From Lachnospiraceae bacterium (GTDB lineage: Bacteria; Bacillota; Clostridia; Lachnospirales; Lachnospiraceae): a DNA stretch of 8,069 nt. Positions 1-6,931 of this stretch are shown here, one piece after another. A program made the translations under genes and the position numbers. A model generated the notes under the pieces. It was given only the letters and a program-made list of their open reading frames with translations, did not search any database and had not been told where the DNA came from. How positions within the stretch are numbered: the first letter of the stretch is position 1; each line of letters begins with the position of its first letter. Where the stretch lies: positions 1-8,069 of the forward strand of contig CAAFNG010000324.1 of NCBI GenBank assembly GCA_900764225.1. Direction: 5' to 3'.

Positions 1-40
1 GCCTAATTCGTCGGCAGCGTCAGATGTGTATAAGAGACAG
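1..40 (+). other. Residual Nextera sequencing adapter (not genomic)
   Basis: Positions 8-40 match all 33 bases of the Illumina Nextera read-1 adapter, including the 19-bp Tn5 mosaic end at 22-40 (it ends TATAAGAGACAG). The orientation is right for an adapter followed by insert, so genomic sequence starts at 41. The seven bases at 1-7 lie where the i5 index sits in a library molecule and are probably also synthetic; that part is inference. The rhamnosidase reading frame happens to stay open through the adapter, so an automatic annotation would add about 13 false residues to that protein. Confidence 0.98.
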
Positions 41-1365
41 ACTTTAAACTGATCAACAGAGATCGATCCTGGCCATCCGGTGATCTTCACATAGCGGAAT
101 CCATGATAAGTAAATACCGGACGATAAGACTGTGTACCGGCTTTTGTCCTGTACCAGATCGTCTGTTCCTTATTTGTATTTAAAATATTATTATAGAAAT
201 TGCCTTTTTCATCCAGCACTTCTGAATGTTCCAAGACAATATTTCTTCCGGCTTCGGATGTTACTGTAAATGCCAGATGTCCTGCCACGATCTGTCCCAC
301 ATCCAGTACTGTCTCTCCTTTTGGGGTTGTGATCACACTTTTGGGTGTAAAAACCTGCAGCGGGCGGACCGGAGCCATAAACTGACCTACCAGATGATCT
401 TTTTTGTAATCTTTTTTCAGAACCGGCTGCCATCCGCTGTCATCAAAGTTTACGGTACTCCATCCTTCTATTTCCTGCTTCGCATCATATTTTTCTCCCA
501 CAAACAGATCCGAAAAAAGAATCGGTCCTGTAGCGGATACACCTTCTTCACCGGAAAAATCCGTAACTGTACCGTCCATATATTCAATTCTTCCATCCAT
601 CAACAATCCTATGGTGTCTCCGTACTGACAGCAGTCTCCTGTTGTTCCCACACGGCCGGTCCACCATCCGTCACCCAGCATGACACCAATGATATTTTCA
701 CCTGGTTTTAAAAATTTTGTAATATCATAGGTCTGGTAATACATCAGCTTATGATAAGCCGTATTTTCCGGAGCAAATTCTCTGTCATCAGGACGTACTC
801 CGTTAATCTCCAGTCTGTACAGGCCATGAGCAGTAGCATATATTCTTGCACGTTTCATATCTTTTTTTGCATATACAGGGATTCTGATATACTGGACCGG
901 ACGAAATTCATGAAAATCCCGGCCTCCTTCTTCTACTCTTACGCCATCCCCTTCTCTTTCTTCTTCGAAACTGGATGGAGTTGGTTCCTGACACGGCTCG
1001 ATCCAGCTGCTCCTAAAAGGAATATTCATACGCCCGGTTTCAAATCCGCCTGTATATTCCGCAGTTCTCTCTTTATTATCCCATACTTTAAGATATACCC
1101 TGTATGTTGTCATGGGTTTTGCCTCAAAATCATCTACCTGTACCTCGATGCTCTGATCAGTCTCCTTTTCCCCTGTATCACAGATTAGAAGCTCTTTTTC
1201 TCCGTCTAGAGCACAGATTCGCAGCTGATATGCCAGCTGTTTTACATTTTTCCCATTCCCTTTCAGTTTCCATCCGAATCTTGGTGATACACAATCAATT
1301 CCAAGCGGCTGATGGAGATGTTCCGTAGTCAGTTCTGTAATATACAATGTATTTAATGTGTACAT
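41..1365 (-). CDS. Alpha-L-rhamnosidase, GH78 type, N-terminal half (cut by contig start)
   Basis: The frame is open from ATG 1365-1363 to the contig edge, about 441 real codons. It starts MYTLNTLYITELTTEHLHQP and continues with the GID-x(4)-PRFGW opening typical of bacterial rhamnosidases. Residues ~155-245 form the Bac_rhamnosid N-terminal beta-sandwich (ARIYATAHGLYRLEINGVRP, YYQTYDIT, GVMLGDGWW). Residues ~350-440 hold the next beta domain (LDVGQIVAGH, LEHSEVLDEKGNFY) and end with FTYHGFRYVKITGWPG, just before the catalytic (alpha/alpha)6 barrel. The barrel and its acidic catalytic residues are therefore absent from this contig. Family members hydrolyse terminal alpha-L-rhamnose from plant glycans and glycosides. 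No signal peptide is visible, suggesting cytoplasmic action on imported oligosaccharides. The start is set by GAGGAGG at 1376-1370, four bases before the ATG. It lies 15 bp after the serine hydrolase gene, so the two are probably co-transcribed. The usual GQN motif reads GQI here. Confidence 0.85.
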
Positions 1366-1380
1366 ATATCCTCCTCGTTC

Positions 1381-2466
1381 TTATGCAAGTTCTTCGAATA
1401 CTATTTTTTCAATTTCTCTGGAAATAAATGACGCTGCGCCATCAAGGTCTCCCATACTGACCGTAAATGTTGCACTGATACCTGAATCAGAATGTACAAA
1501 CATATGAGTTCCCAGTGCTCCCGACCATCCAAAAGTTCCCGGTGCCACAAAGATCTTTGATCTTTCCGGTTTGAGAAACAGCATAAATCCAAGTCCCCAA
1601 GGACACCCCGACTGACATTCCTTATCTGTGATCTGATATGGTGTGCACATCTGTTCGATAGATTTTTCAGACAGAATACGAACGCCATTCATTTTTCCTC
1701 CATAAGCCAGCATTGTGGTAAATCGATCATAATCTTTTAAGGTAGAAAATATACCTGCCGCTCCTGAGCAGTATCCATATTCTGTAGTCACATGGTCAAA
1801 CAATGCATTATGCTCCGGCTGTCTTATAAGTTTTCCGTTTTCAGAAATATAACAGGGTGCTAAATTGCTCATCTGCTCTTTACTCAGGAAATATCCTGTA
1901 CTCATCATTCCCAACGGATGTAAAATATTGTTTTTAAGCCAATCATCCAGATTTTCTCCGGTAACCACCTCAATAATGCGTCCCAGAAGGTCAAAATTAA
2001 CCAATGCACTGTAGGATGCACTTTCTCCCAGTTCACAGTCAAATGGCATATTCCCCCATTTTGCAGTACGCTGTTCCAATGTATCATGTATATCAAATAC
2101 CTGTTCTGCATATTCATTACTTTTCTCTGTCTGGCCAAGAGAAGAACTGTGATTCAGTAAATGCCGTATTCTGACTCTTTTTTTCTCTTCCGGATACTCA
2201 GGAAAAAATTTTACCAGATTATCATTTAAAGAAAGTTTTCTTTCCTCAATCAACTTCATTATGGCAACTGCTATGATCAGCTTTGTCATCGAGGCCATGC
2301 GAAATACAGTTGTATCATCAAGCTTTCTTCCTTCTTCGATATCTGCCATTCCCAAACAGTTATGATAGATCTCCGTTCCTTTCTTTCGAACGATCAAACC
2401 ACATCCCGGTATTCTCTTTTCTTCTATCAGTTGCTCAAAATATGTGTCCAGTCTTTTTTTCAGCAT
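1381..2466 (-). CDS. Beta-lactamase-fold serine hydrolase (class C / esterase family VIII-like)
   Basis: This 361-residue protein belongs to the PF00144 family of penicillin-recognising serine hydrolases. The nucleophile motif SxxK is S59-M-T-K62 within FRMASMTKLI. The Tyr motif is Y152-S-A followed by LVNFDLLGRIIE. The third motif is W314-S-G-A-L-G-T320, as in esterase-like members, rather than the KTG of true beta-lactamases. The second motif lacks the Asn of the class C YxN. These features favour an esterase or amide hydrolase over an antibiotic resistance enzyme; the substrate is unknown. No signal peptide is seen, so it is probably cytoplasmic. The frame extends upstream to 2568, but I chose ATG 2466 because AAGGAGG at 2481-2475 precedes it by eight bases and the upstream residues resemble no family member. 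It ends 15 bp before the rhamnosidase, suggesting a joint role such as removing an ester group before or after rhamnose release. Confidence 0.85.
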   Translation of the reverse strand: MLKKRLDTYFEQLIEEKRIPGCGLIVRKKGTEIYHNCLGMADIEEGRKLDDTTVFRMASMTKLIIAVAIMKLIEERKLSLNDNLVKFFPEYPEEKKRVRIRHLLNHSSSLGQTEKSNEYAEQVFDIHDTLEQRTAKWGNMPFDCELGESASYSALVNFDLLGRIIEVVTGENLDDWLKNNILHPLGMMSTGYFLSKEQMSNLAPCYISENGKLIRQPEHNALFDHVTTEYGYCSGAAGIFSTLKDYDRFTTMLAYGGKMNGVRILSEKSIEQMCTPYQITDKECQSGCPWGLGFMLFLKPERSKIFVAPGTFGWSGALGTHMFVHSDSGISATFTVSMGDLDGAASFISREIEKIVFEELA

Positions 2467-2564
2467 ACAAAAAACCTCCTTTTCTTCCTTGTTTCCTTTA
2501 GGATAAACAAAAAAGTAAAGAAGGTTTATGACTTCAGAAATACATATTTCCTGACTTTTCATAT
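2467..2564 (-). other. Intergenic spacer upstream of the serine hydrolase
   Basis: This 98-bp AT-rich gap separates the AraC remnant's stop from the serine hydrolase start. It holds the strong hydrolase ribosome binding site (2481-2475). I see no convincing -35/-10 pair and no terminator hairpin, so the hydrolase and rhamnosidase genes may have been transcribed from a promoter upstream of the AraC gene, in the region that is now missing, or from a weak promoter I cannot recognise. Confidence 0.4.
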
Positions 2565-2684
2565 TCATTTTTTTAACTTTTGTGTAGATGAAATCAGTTT
2601 TGTGGTATACAGATCCGGATTCTTCCGGTACTGACTGGGCGAAGCATGGTACCTTCTCTTAAAAGCGCGAATAAAAGATTCCGG
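2565..2684 (-). pseudogene. AraC-family transcriptional regulator, C-terminal remnant
   Basis: Read leftward from about 2684, about 40 codons encode PESFIRAFKRRYHASPSQYR and a short tail ending in TGA at 2567-2565. This is the second helix-turn-helix end of AraC/XylS regulators, where (S)PESFxRAFKRxYGxSPxxYR is characteristic. The residues before it on this frame (N, G-G-K and so on) no longer resemble AraC and are antisense to the transporter fragment. The sensor domain, the first helix-turn-helix and the gene's own start are gone. In related loci such a regulator is typically encoded divergently from the sugar transporter and activates both arms. The remnant cannot make a functional DNA-binding domain on its own. 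The loss could be a real deletion or a misassembly at 2679-2687. Confidence 0.85.
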
Positions 2685-3587
2685 ATGGTTTTTTCCACCA
2701 TCAGTGGACTGATCGTAACCAGCACCTGCCTGAAATTTGTTGATTTCTTTGGTGGTGATGCAGCTGCCTGGACAAAAACGATCATCGTTTACAGTGTACT
2801 TGGTCTTGCTGCCCATATGATCTGTATCTTCGGCACAAAGGAACGTATCAAAGATGAAAATGATACTCCTTCTTCTAAATCTGAAACCCCCAGCTTTAAA
2901 GAAAGCTTTTCTCTTCTTCTGAAAAACAGGTACTGGCTTACCACAATGCTTTCTTACACAATTTACTGGATGGGATATACGTTAATGAACAGCGGTCATA
3001 TGTATTATGCGCAGTACATTATGGGCGATGCCAACTAACAGCCTACCATGGCAAATGTCATTCAGATCGTCACCCTCGCTGCCATGCTGCTGGCTTATAT
3101 TCCGATGAAAATCTGGGGAAAAGGTACCAGCGTACGTATCGGAGGATTTATCGCAGTTGTATCTTTTGCACTTCAATTCATTGTTGGCGCTAACTATGTA
3201 GGTGTCCTGATCTGCTGTGCTCTTCATGGCTTTGGTTATGGACTATTTTGCGCAGTTATTGGCGGTCTGACCCCCGACAATCTGGATTACGGCGAATGGA
3301 AATACGGAAAAGATGTTACCGGTATGGGCTGTGCTACCGTAAGCTTTGGACAAAAAGTAGGCTCCGGTCTTGCAGGAGGCATCTTTGGTATCATCCTCGG
3401 TCTCGGTAACTATGACGGAATGGCTGCCACACAGTCTGCCTCTGCGCTCCTTGCTATCAAAGTCGACTATATTCTTCTTCCGCTGATCTGCGCGATCCTC
3501 AGTTTTCTGCTTATGTGGAAATATGATCTGGATAAAAAGCTTCCGCAGATCTAGGCTGAATTAAAAGCTAAAAAAGATTCTCACTGA
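2682..3587 (+). pseudogene. GPH-family (glycoside/pentoside/hexuronide) sugar:cation symporter, broken
   Basis: About 300 residues match the middle and C-terminal part of an MFS/GPH permease, an inner-membrane sugar importer. Recognisable parts are RMVFSTISGLIV (from 2682), a helix ending AAHMICIFGTKERI and then a cytoplasmic loop. Next come SYTIYWMGYTLMNSGHMYY, and the family hallmark GLTPDNLDYGEWKYG (~3268-3312) followed by SFGQKVGSGLAGG. The family is usually near 450-470 residues, so roughly the first 150-170 are missing. TAA at 3036-3038 interrupts the frame (GDAN-stop-QPTMANV) and the protein continues in the same frame. TAG at 3552-3554 follows LPQI, after which AELKAKKDSH reads on to TGA at 3585-3587. 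That natural end sits 14 bp before the next gene, supporting it as the ancestral stop. No ribosome binding site or native start exists for the first part. Substrate unknown; context suggests a rhamnose-containing or esterified plant oligosaccharide. Confidence 0.88.
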
Positions 3588-3601
3588 CTTAGGAGGCAAT
3601 C

Positions 3602-4490
3602 ATGTTTACAAAAGAAACTATTCCTGCAGAAATTCCTGTTTTAAAAGACTATGCTGATTATCTTTGTTATAACTGCATCCCCGCTGACAAACCCGCTTCA
3701 CAGATGTCATTGGAAGAACTCCATCAGGATCAGCCTTCATGGGATATTGCCAGCATGATCCGCGGTTTGAATCGTTTGTCCGAAATCGCCGCTGACGGCC
3801 CCTGTTTGTACAATGTGTATACACCTGATGAATCCTCTGACTGTCCGGAAAAAAAAGATGTCAAAGTCTGGTTCATGCCGGCAAAAGGAACATCTCCATC
3901 AAAAAGCCCCTGGATCATCTCCTGTGCCGGCGGCGCTTATACCTGCGTCTGCTCCCTTGTGGAATCCTTTCCCACAGCTGCGCGCTTTAATGAATTAGGG
4001 TACAATGTCTTTGTACTTACTTACCGGGTCTTACAGCCTGAATTAATGCCCATGCCTCTGGATGACCTTGCTGCCGCGATTCGTTTCATTCTGCTTAACC
4101 GCAAAAAATTCCAGCTGTCTTCCGACGAATACATTATCAATGGATTCTCAGCCGGCGCTAACCTTACCTGTCTTTGGGGAACTGTCAGCAAAGGCTGGGC
4201 GCATTATGGGCTGCCACGCCCCAAAGCACTGTTTCCGATCTATCCGGTTACCACTTTCGATGGTATGTATACAGAAGGTAATAATTTCTTTTTAAAAGTT
4301 ATGTTCGGAGAAGATTTCGATAAAAAAACTGCTGAGACCTTCGGTTTTGCTAAAAAACCTTCTTGACAGTCGTCATATCCCGGCAGTTCTTGAGCTTGTA
4401 GAACATGGGAAACACGGATTTGGAGACGGTTCCGGTACAGACGCTGCTCATTGGATGGATCGGGCTGCCGCCTGGGAAAACACTTTATAA
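3602..4490 (+). pseudogene. Alpha/beta hydrolase (acetyl-esterase-like), internal deletion with frameshift
   Basis: The gene starts at ATG 3602, five bases after AGGAGG (3591-3596), and reads 254 codons to TGA 4364-4366. The N-terminal part is a good alpha/beta hydrolase: oxyanion region CAGGAY at residues 108-113 (in place of HGGG), and nucleophile elbow G181-F-S183-A-G185. Homology ends at about residue 247 (GEDFDKKTAETF). From 4350 the +1 frame continues as LKNLLDSRHIPAVLELVEHG then KHGFGDG and a tail ending at TAA 4488-4490. That segment is the family's C-terminal end with the catalytic His (KHGFG). The stretch between, which normally carries the catalytic Asp loop, is missing, perhaps 40-70 residues by family comparison. 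Neither frame alone supplies the full Ser-Asp-His triad, so the product should be inactive. Intact relatives deacetylate sugars or oligosaccharides in the cytoplasm, and this gene followed the transporter in the same operon. Confidence 0.85.
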
Positions 4491-4510
4491 GATTCTTTTC
4501 ATACTGCCAT

Positions 4511-4550
4511 ACAAGCAAAAAGCCGGGAAATTTCCCGGTTTTTTGCTTGT
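4511..4550. terminator. Bidirectional rho-independent terminator
   Basis: The 40 bases form an almost perfect palindrome: two 20-base arms (ACAAGCAAAAAGCCGGGAAA and its complement) with a single G-T wobble and no spacer. The GC core CCGGGAAATTTCCCGG is flanked by an A-run on one side and a T-run on the other, so either strand gives a hairpin followed by U residues. It lies 20 bp after the hydrolase remnant's stop (plus strand) and 29 bp after the stop of the GlgB-like gene (minus strand). It therefore serves both convergent units. Confidence 0.93.
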
Positions 4551-4579
4551 TGCTATCAATGATTCAGACAGTACTTCTG

Positions 4580-6790
4580 TCACTGCTTTTTTACAGAAGT
4601 CTTTTTCTTTCTGGCTGTCACTTTTCTTACTGCTTTTTTCACTGCTGATGTCTTTTCTGTGGCAGTTTCCTTTGCCTTTTCCACTGTTTTTCCTACAATT
4701 TTCTCCTCTGTACAGGTAAACACCGCTACTCCATATGCCGGAAGCTTCAGCTTCAGAGAATTTTTGCGGGCATCACATTCTTCCTGTACGGAAGCTTTCG
4801 CCCTGGCATTTATAACGCCCTGTCCGCCGTATTTTCCGTTATCACTGTTAAAAATTTCTTTATATTTTCCCGCAAAAGGCACTCCCACATGATAGCTGTC
4901 GTAGGATACCGGCGAAAAGTTACAGACCACAAGAAGCGTTTCATTCTTCTTTTCCGTTTTTCGTAAAAAAGCAACGATATTTTCGTCACTTGAGGTAAAC
5001 TGTATCCACTCAAATCCATCGGAATTTCCATCCATGGAATACAATGCCGGATACGTTCTGTAAAGCTCATTCAGATCATGAAGATATGCCTTCATTTCCG
5101 TCTTTTCATCTCCGTTCGGTGCCGTCATCTTGATACCCGGATGGACTGTGAGATATGCATAGGCAGCTCGAAGCTGTGCCGCTTTCTGTTTCGATGATCC
5201 CGGAAGTTTTTTCAAAAATTCCTCTCTGCACCCTACATCTCTCTTTCCGAGGGTCAGCACATAATGCTCACTGTATGCATACATCATAGATAACGTCAGC
5301 TGATCATAATGATCTTTTCGATTCTCCGGTTCTGCCTCCAGATATGTGAGAAGATCCTTTGTCCAGCCACCACTCCATTTATAGTCAAATCCCAGATGAT
5401 CATTCTCCACACTGTCTGTAAGCTGCGGCCATAAACCATCCTCCTGTGCAATCAGAAGAATCCCCGGATACTGCTTCTTCACAACAGAATTCAGATGCTT
5501 CAGAAACTCCAGTGCCTGAAGATTCTCATTGGAACTATAAAGATTAGCCGTCCACTGTCCCGCCTCTCTTCCAAAATCCAGATACAGCATCGCATCTACA
5601 TCATCCAGCCGAAATCCGTCCACATGAAATTCATCCAGCCAGAAAAACGCATTGGAAATAAGAAAATCTTTGACCATAGGACTTCCATAATTATAAAGCA
5701 TGGTGCCCCACATCGGATGAACCGCCATAGCCGGATCCTGTACTTCATAAAGAGGAGTTCCGTCAAATTTCTCAAGCCCTGCATCAAACCGAGGAAACTG
5801 AGCCGGTGTCCAGTCCAGGATCACACCAATCCCTGCCTGATGAAGATCCTCCACCAGTGTCCGGAAATCTGCCGCAGTCCCAAAACGGGTAGTCACAGCA
5901 TAATACGCAGACGTAGAATATCCTCCTGAACTTCGGTCAAGATACTCCATCACCGGATGAAATTCCACATGCGTATAACCGGTTTCCTTCAGAAACCCCA
6001 CCAGTTCGCCACTGTTTTTCCACTCTGTTACATCAGTTTCATAAATGGAAACCGGAACTTCACGACTGGCAAACCCTTCACGTTTCTTCATCCACGCTTC
6101 ATCCTGCCAGGAAAAATCTCCCAGTTCTGTTACAACAGAAATCACAGACGGCGCTCCCTGGGTTCCATTTCCATACGGATCCGATTTCCTCTGTACATTG
6201 CCGCCTTTGATCTTGATCTCATACTGGTAAGAGGCCCCTGCCTGTACACCTGGAACAAAAATCTCAAAAATTCCGGACATTGGCATCCGATGCATCGGAA
6301 GACGCCTTCCATCCCACCTGTCAAAATCACCGACCACACTGACACTGATCGCATTTGGTGCCCAGACAGCAAAATATGTTCCTTCTACCTCGCCACAGGT
6401 CCCAGGATGCGCTCCCAGCTTCTCATATGCTTTGTAATAGACACCGGCACAAAAAGCTCGTTCCTCCTCTTCCGTGATCTGGCATGGACATTCATAAGCA
6501 TCGTAAAAAGTCTCTTTTCTGCTTCCTCTTATCACGCGGAAACGATATTTCGGAATCCTTTTCAGCGGAAGCATTACAGCATAATAACCAGCCTCATCTT
6601 CCAGGGTCATCGGATAACTCTTTTCCCCTACAACAACCTCTGCAGAATTCGTTCCCGGAAAAAATCCCTGTATCAGAACGCCATCCTCTGTTACCCTTGG
6701 CTGCATCACATCACGAGGTGATGCCTCCTCCCCGTAAACGATTGCCTCGATCCGGGGCCAATCCATATATTCATACGCTTTATCAGCCAT
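4580..6790 (-). CDS. Glycogen branching enzyme homologue (GH13) lacking catalytic residues, with Lys-rich tail
   Basis: This intact 736-residue protein has a GlgB layout. It starts with an N1-type beta domain (~15-105) and a CBM48 domain (~134-195; YFAVWAPNAISVSVVGDFDRW). The GH13 barrel follows (~245-565), then a C-terminal beta domain (~570-694; LLVVCNFSPV) and a basic tail (695-736). Many branching-enzyme segments survive, such as AGIGVILDW, EKFDGTPLYE and DEFHVDGFRLD with nucleophile D396. Other active-site positions differ. PAHF reads PAQF (Q331). IAEES reads IAQED, so the acid/base Glu is Gln449. LSHDEV reads LGKRDV (515-519), so His and the transition-state Asp are lost. YExHxGSW reads YETDVTEW, and the FMGxEFGQ/LDWxLL loop is shortened. 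E. coli GlgB uses D405, E458 and D526. I infer a non-hydrolytic glucan-binding or scaffold role. ATG 6790 was chosen because GGAGGAG (6803-6797) precedes it by six bases; an upstream ATG at 6808 overlaps that site. It is convergent with the decayed hydrolase and divergent from the sugar kinase. Confidence 0.88.
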   Translation of the reverse strand: MADKAYEYMDWPRIEAIVYGEEASPRDVMQPRVTEDGVLIQGFFPGTNSAEVVVGEKSYPMTLEDEAGYYAVMLPLKRIPKYRFRVIRGSRKETFYDAYECPCQITEEEERAFCAGVYYKAYEKLGAHPGTCGEVEGTYFAVWAPNAISVSVVGDFDRWDGRRLPMHRMPMSGIFEIFVPGVQAGASYQYEIKIKGGNVQRKSDPYGNGTQGAPSVISVVTELGDFSWQDEAWMKKREGFASREVPVSIYETDVTEWKNSGELVGFLKETGYTHVEFHPVMEYLDRSSGGYSTSAYYAVTTRFGTAADFRTLVEDLHQAGIGVILDWTPAQFPRFDAGLEKFDGTPLYEVQDPAMAVHPMWGTMLYNYGSPMVKDFLISNAFFWLDEFHVDGFRLDDVDAMLYLDFGREAGQWTANLYSSNENLQALEFLKHLNSVVKKQYPGILLIAQEDGLWPQLTDSVENDHLGFDYKWSGGWTKDLLTYLEAEPENRKDHYDQLTLSMMYAYSEHYVLTLGKRDVGCREEFLKKLPGSSKQKAAQLRAAYAYLTVHPGIKMTAPNGDEKTEMKAYLHDLNELYRTYPALYSMDGNSDGFEWIQFTSSDENIVAFLRKTEKKNETLLVVCNFSPVSYDSYHVGVPFAGKYKEIFNSDNGKYGGQGVINARAKASVQEECDARKNSLKLKLPAYGVAVFTCTEEKIVGKTVEKAKETATEKTSAVKKAVRKVTARKKKTSVKKQ

Positions 6791-6892
6791 AATCGTCTCC
6801 TCCATCATATTTGTTGTTTTATAGACTCAGTTTACCACTTTTTTACTGAAAAATAAAGCTAACAACTCTAATCTTCGCAAAAAGTACTGTAA

Positions 6893-6906
6893 GTAACCGG
6901 TAACCG
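6893..6906. promoter_or_regulatory. Possible operator: GTAACCG tandem repeat with CCGG centre
   Basis: GTAACCGGTAACCG is two adjacent copies of GTAACCG. Its middle, TAACC/GGTAA, is also an imperfect inverted repeat (8 of 10 symmetric positions) around a CG centre, a form common in LacI-family operators. It lies about 25 bp upstream of the proposed kinase -35 and in front of the leftward gene, so a bound regulator could affect either. No regulator gene is in the window. The assignment is tentative. Confidence 0.25.
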
Positions 6907-6931
6907 AATAGAAAATAATTTGATTTGGTTC

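Noticed and set aside
226..1328. Several plus-strand open frames over the rhamnosidase
   Set aside because: They are shadows of the minus-strand GH78 gene, whose motifs are continuous through the region.
1381..2466. Antibiotic-resistance beta-lactamase
   Set aside because: It has no signal peptide, no KTG and no YxN Asn; the third motif is esterase-like.
2467..2568. Longer serine hydrolase with 34 extra N-terminal residues from ATG 2568
   Set aside because: A strong AAGGAGG at proper spacing sits before ATG 2466, and the extra residues resemble no hydrolase N-terminus or signal peptide.
2565..2816. An 83-residue minus-strand protein ending in the AraC motif
   Set aside because: Only the last ~40 residues resemble AraC; the rest is antisense to the transporter, so this is a fusion artefact of the junction rather than a gene.
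3036..3554. Stop-codon recoding to explain TAA and TAG within the transporter
   Set aside because: The gene also lacks its 5' end, neighbours are broken by deletions, and the intact genes have no internal stops. Nonsense mutation or sequence error is simpler.
5957..6721. Long plus-strand open frame (254 codons) antisense to the GlgB-like gene
   Set aside because: The opposite strand carries clear GH13/CBM48 motifs over the same bases; this frame's translation resembles no family and has no ribosome binding site.
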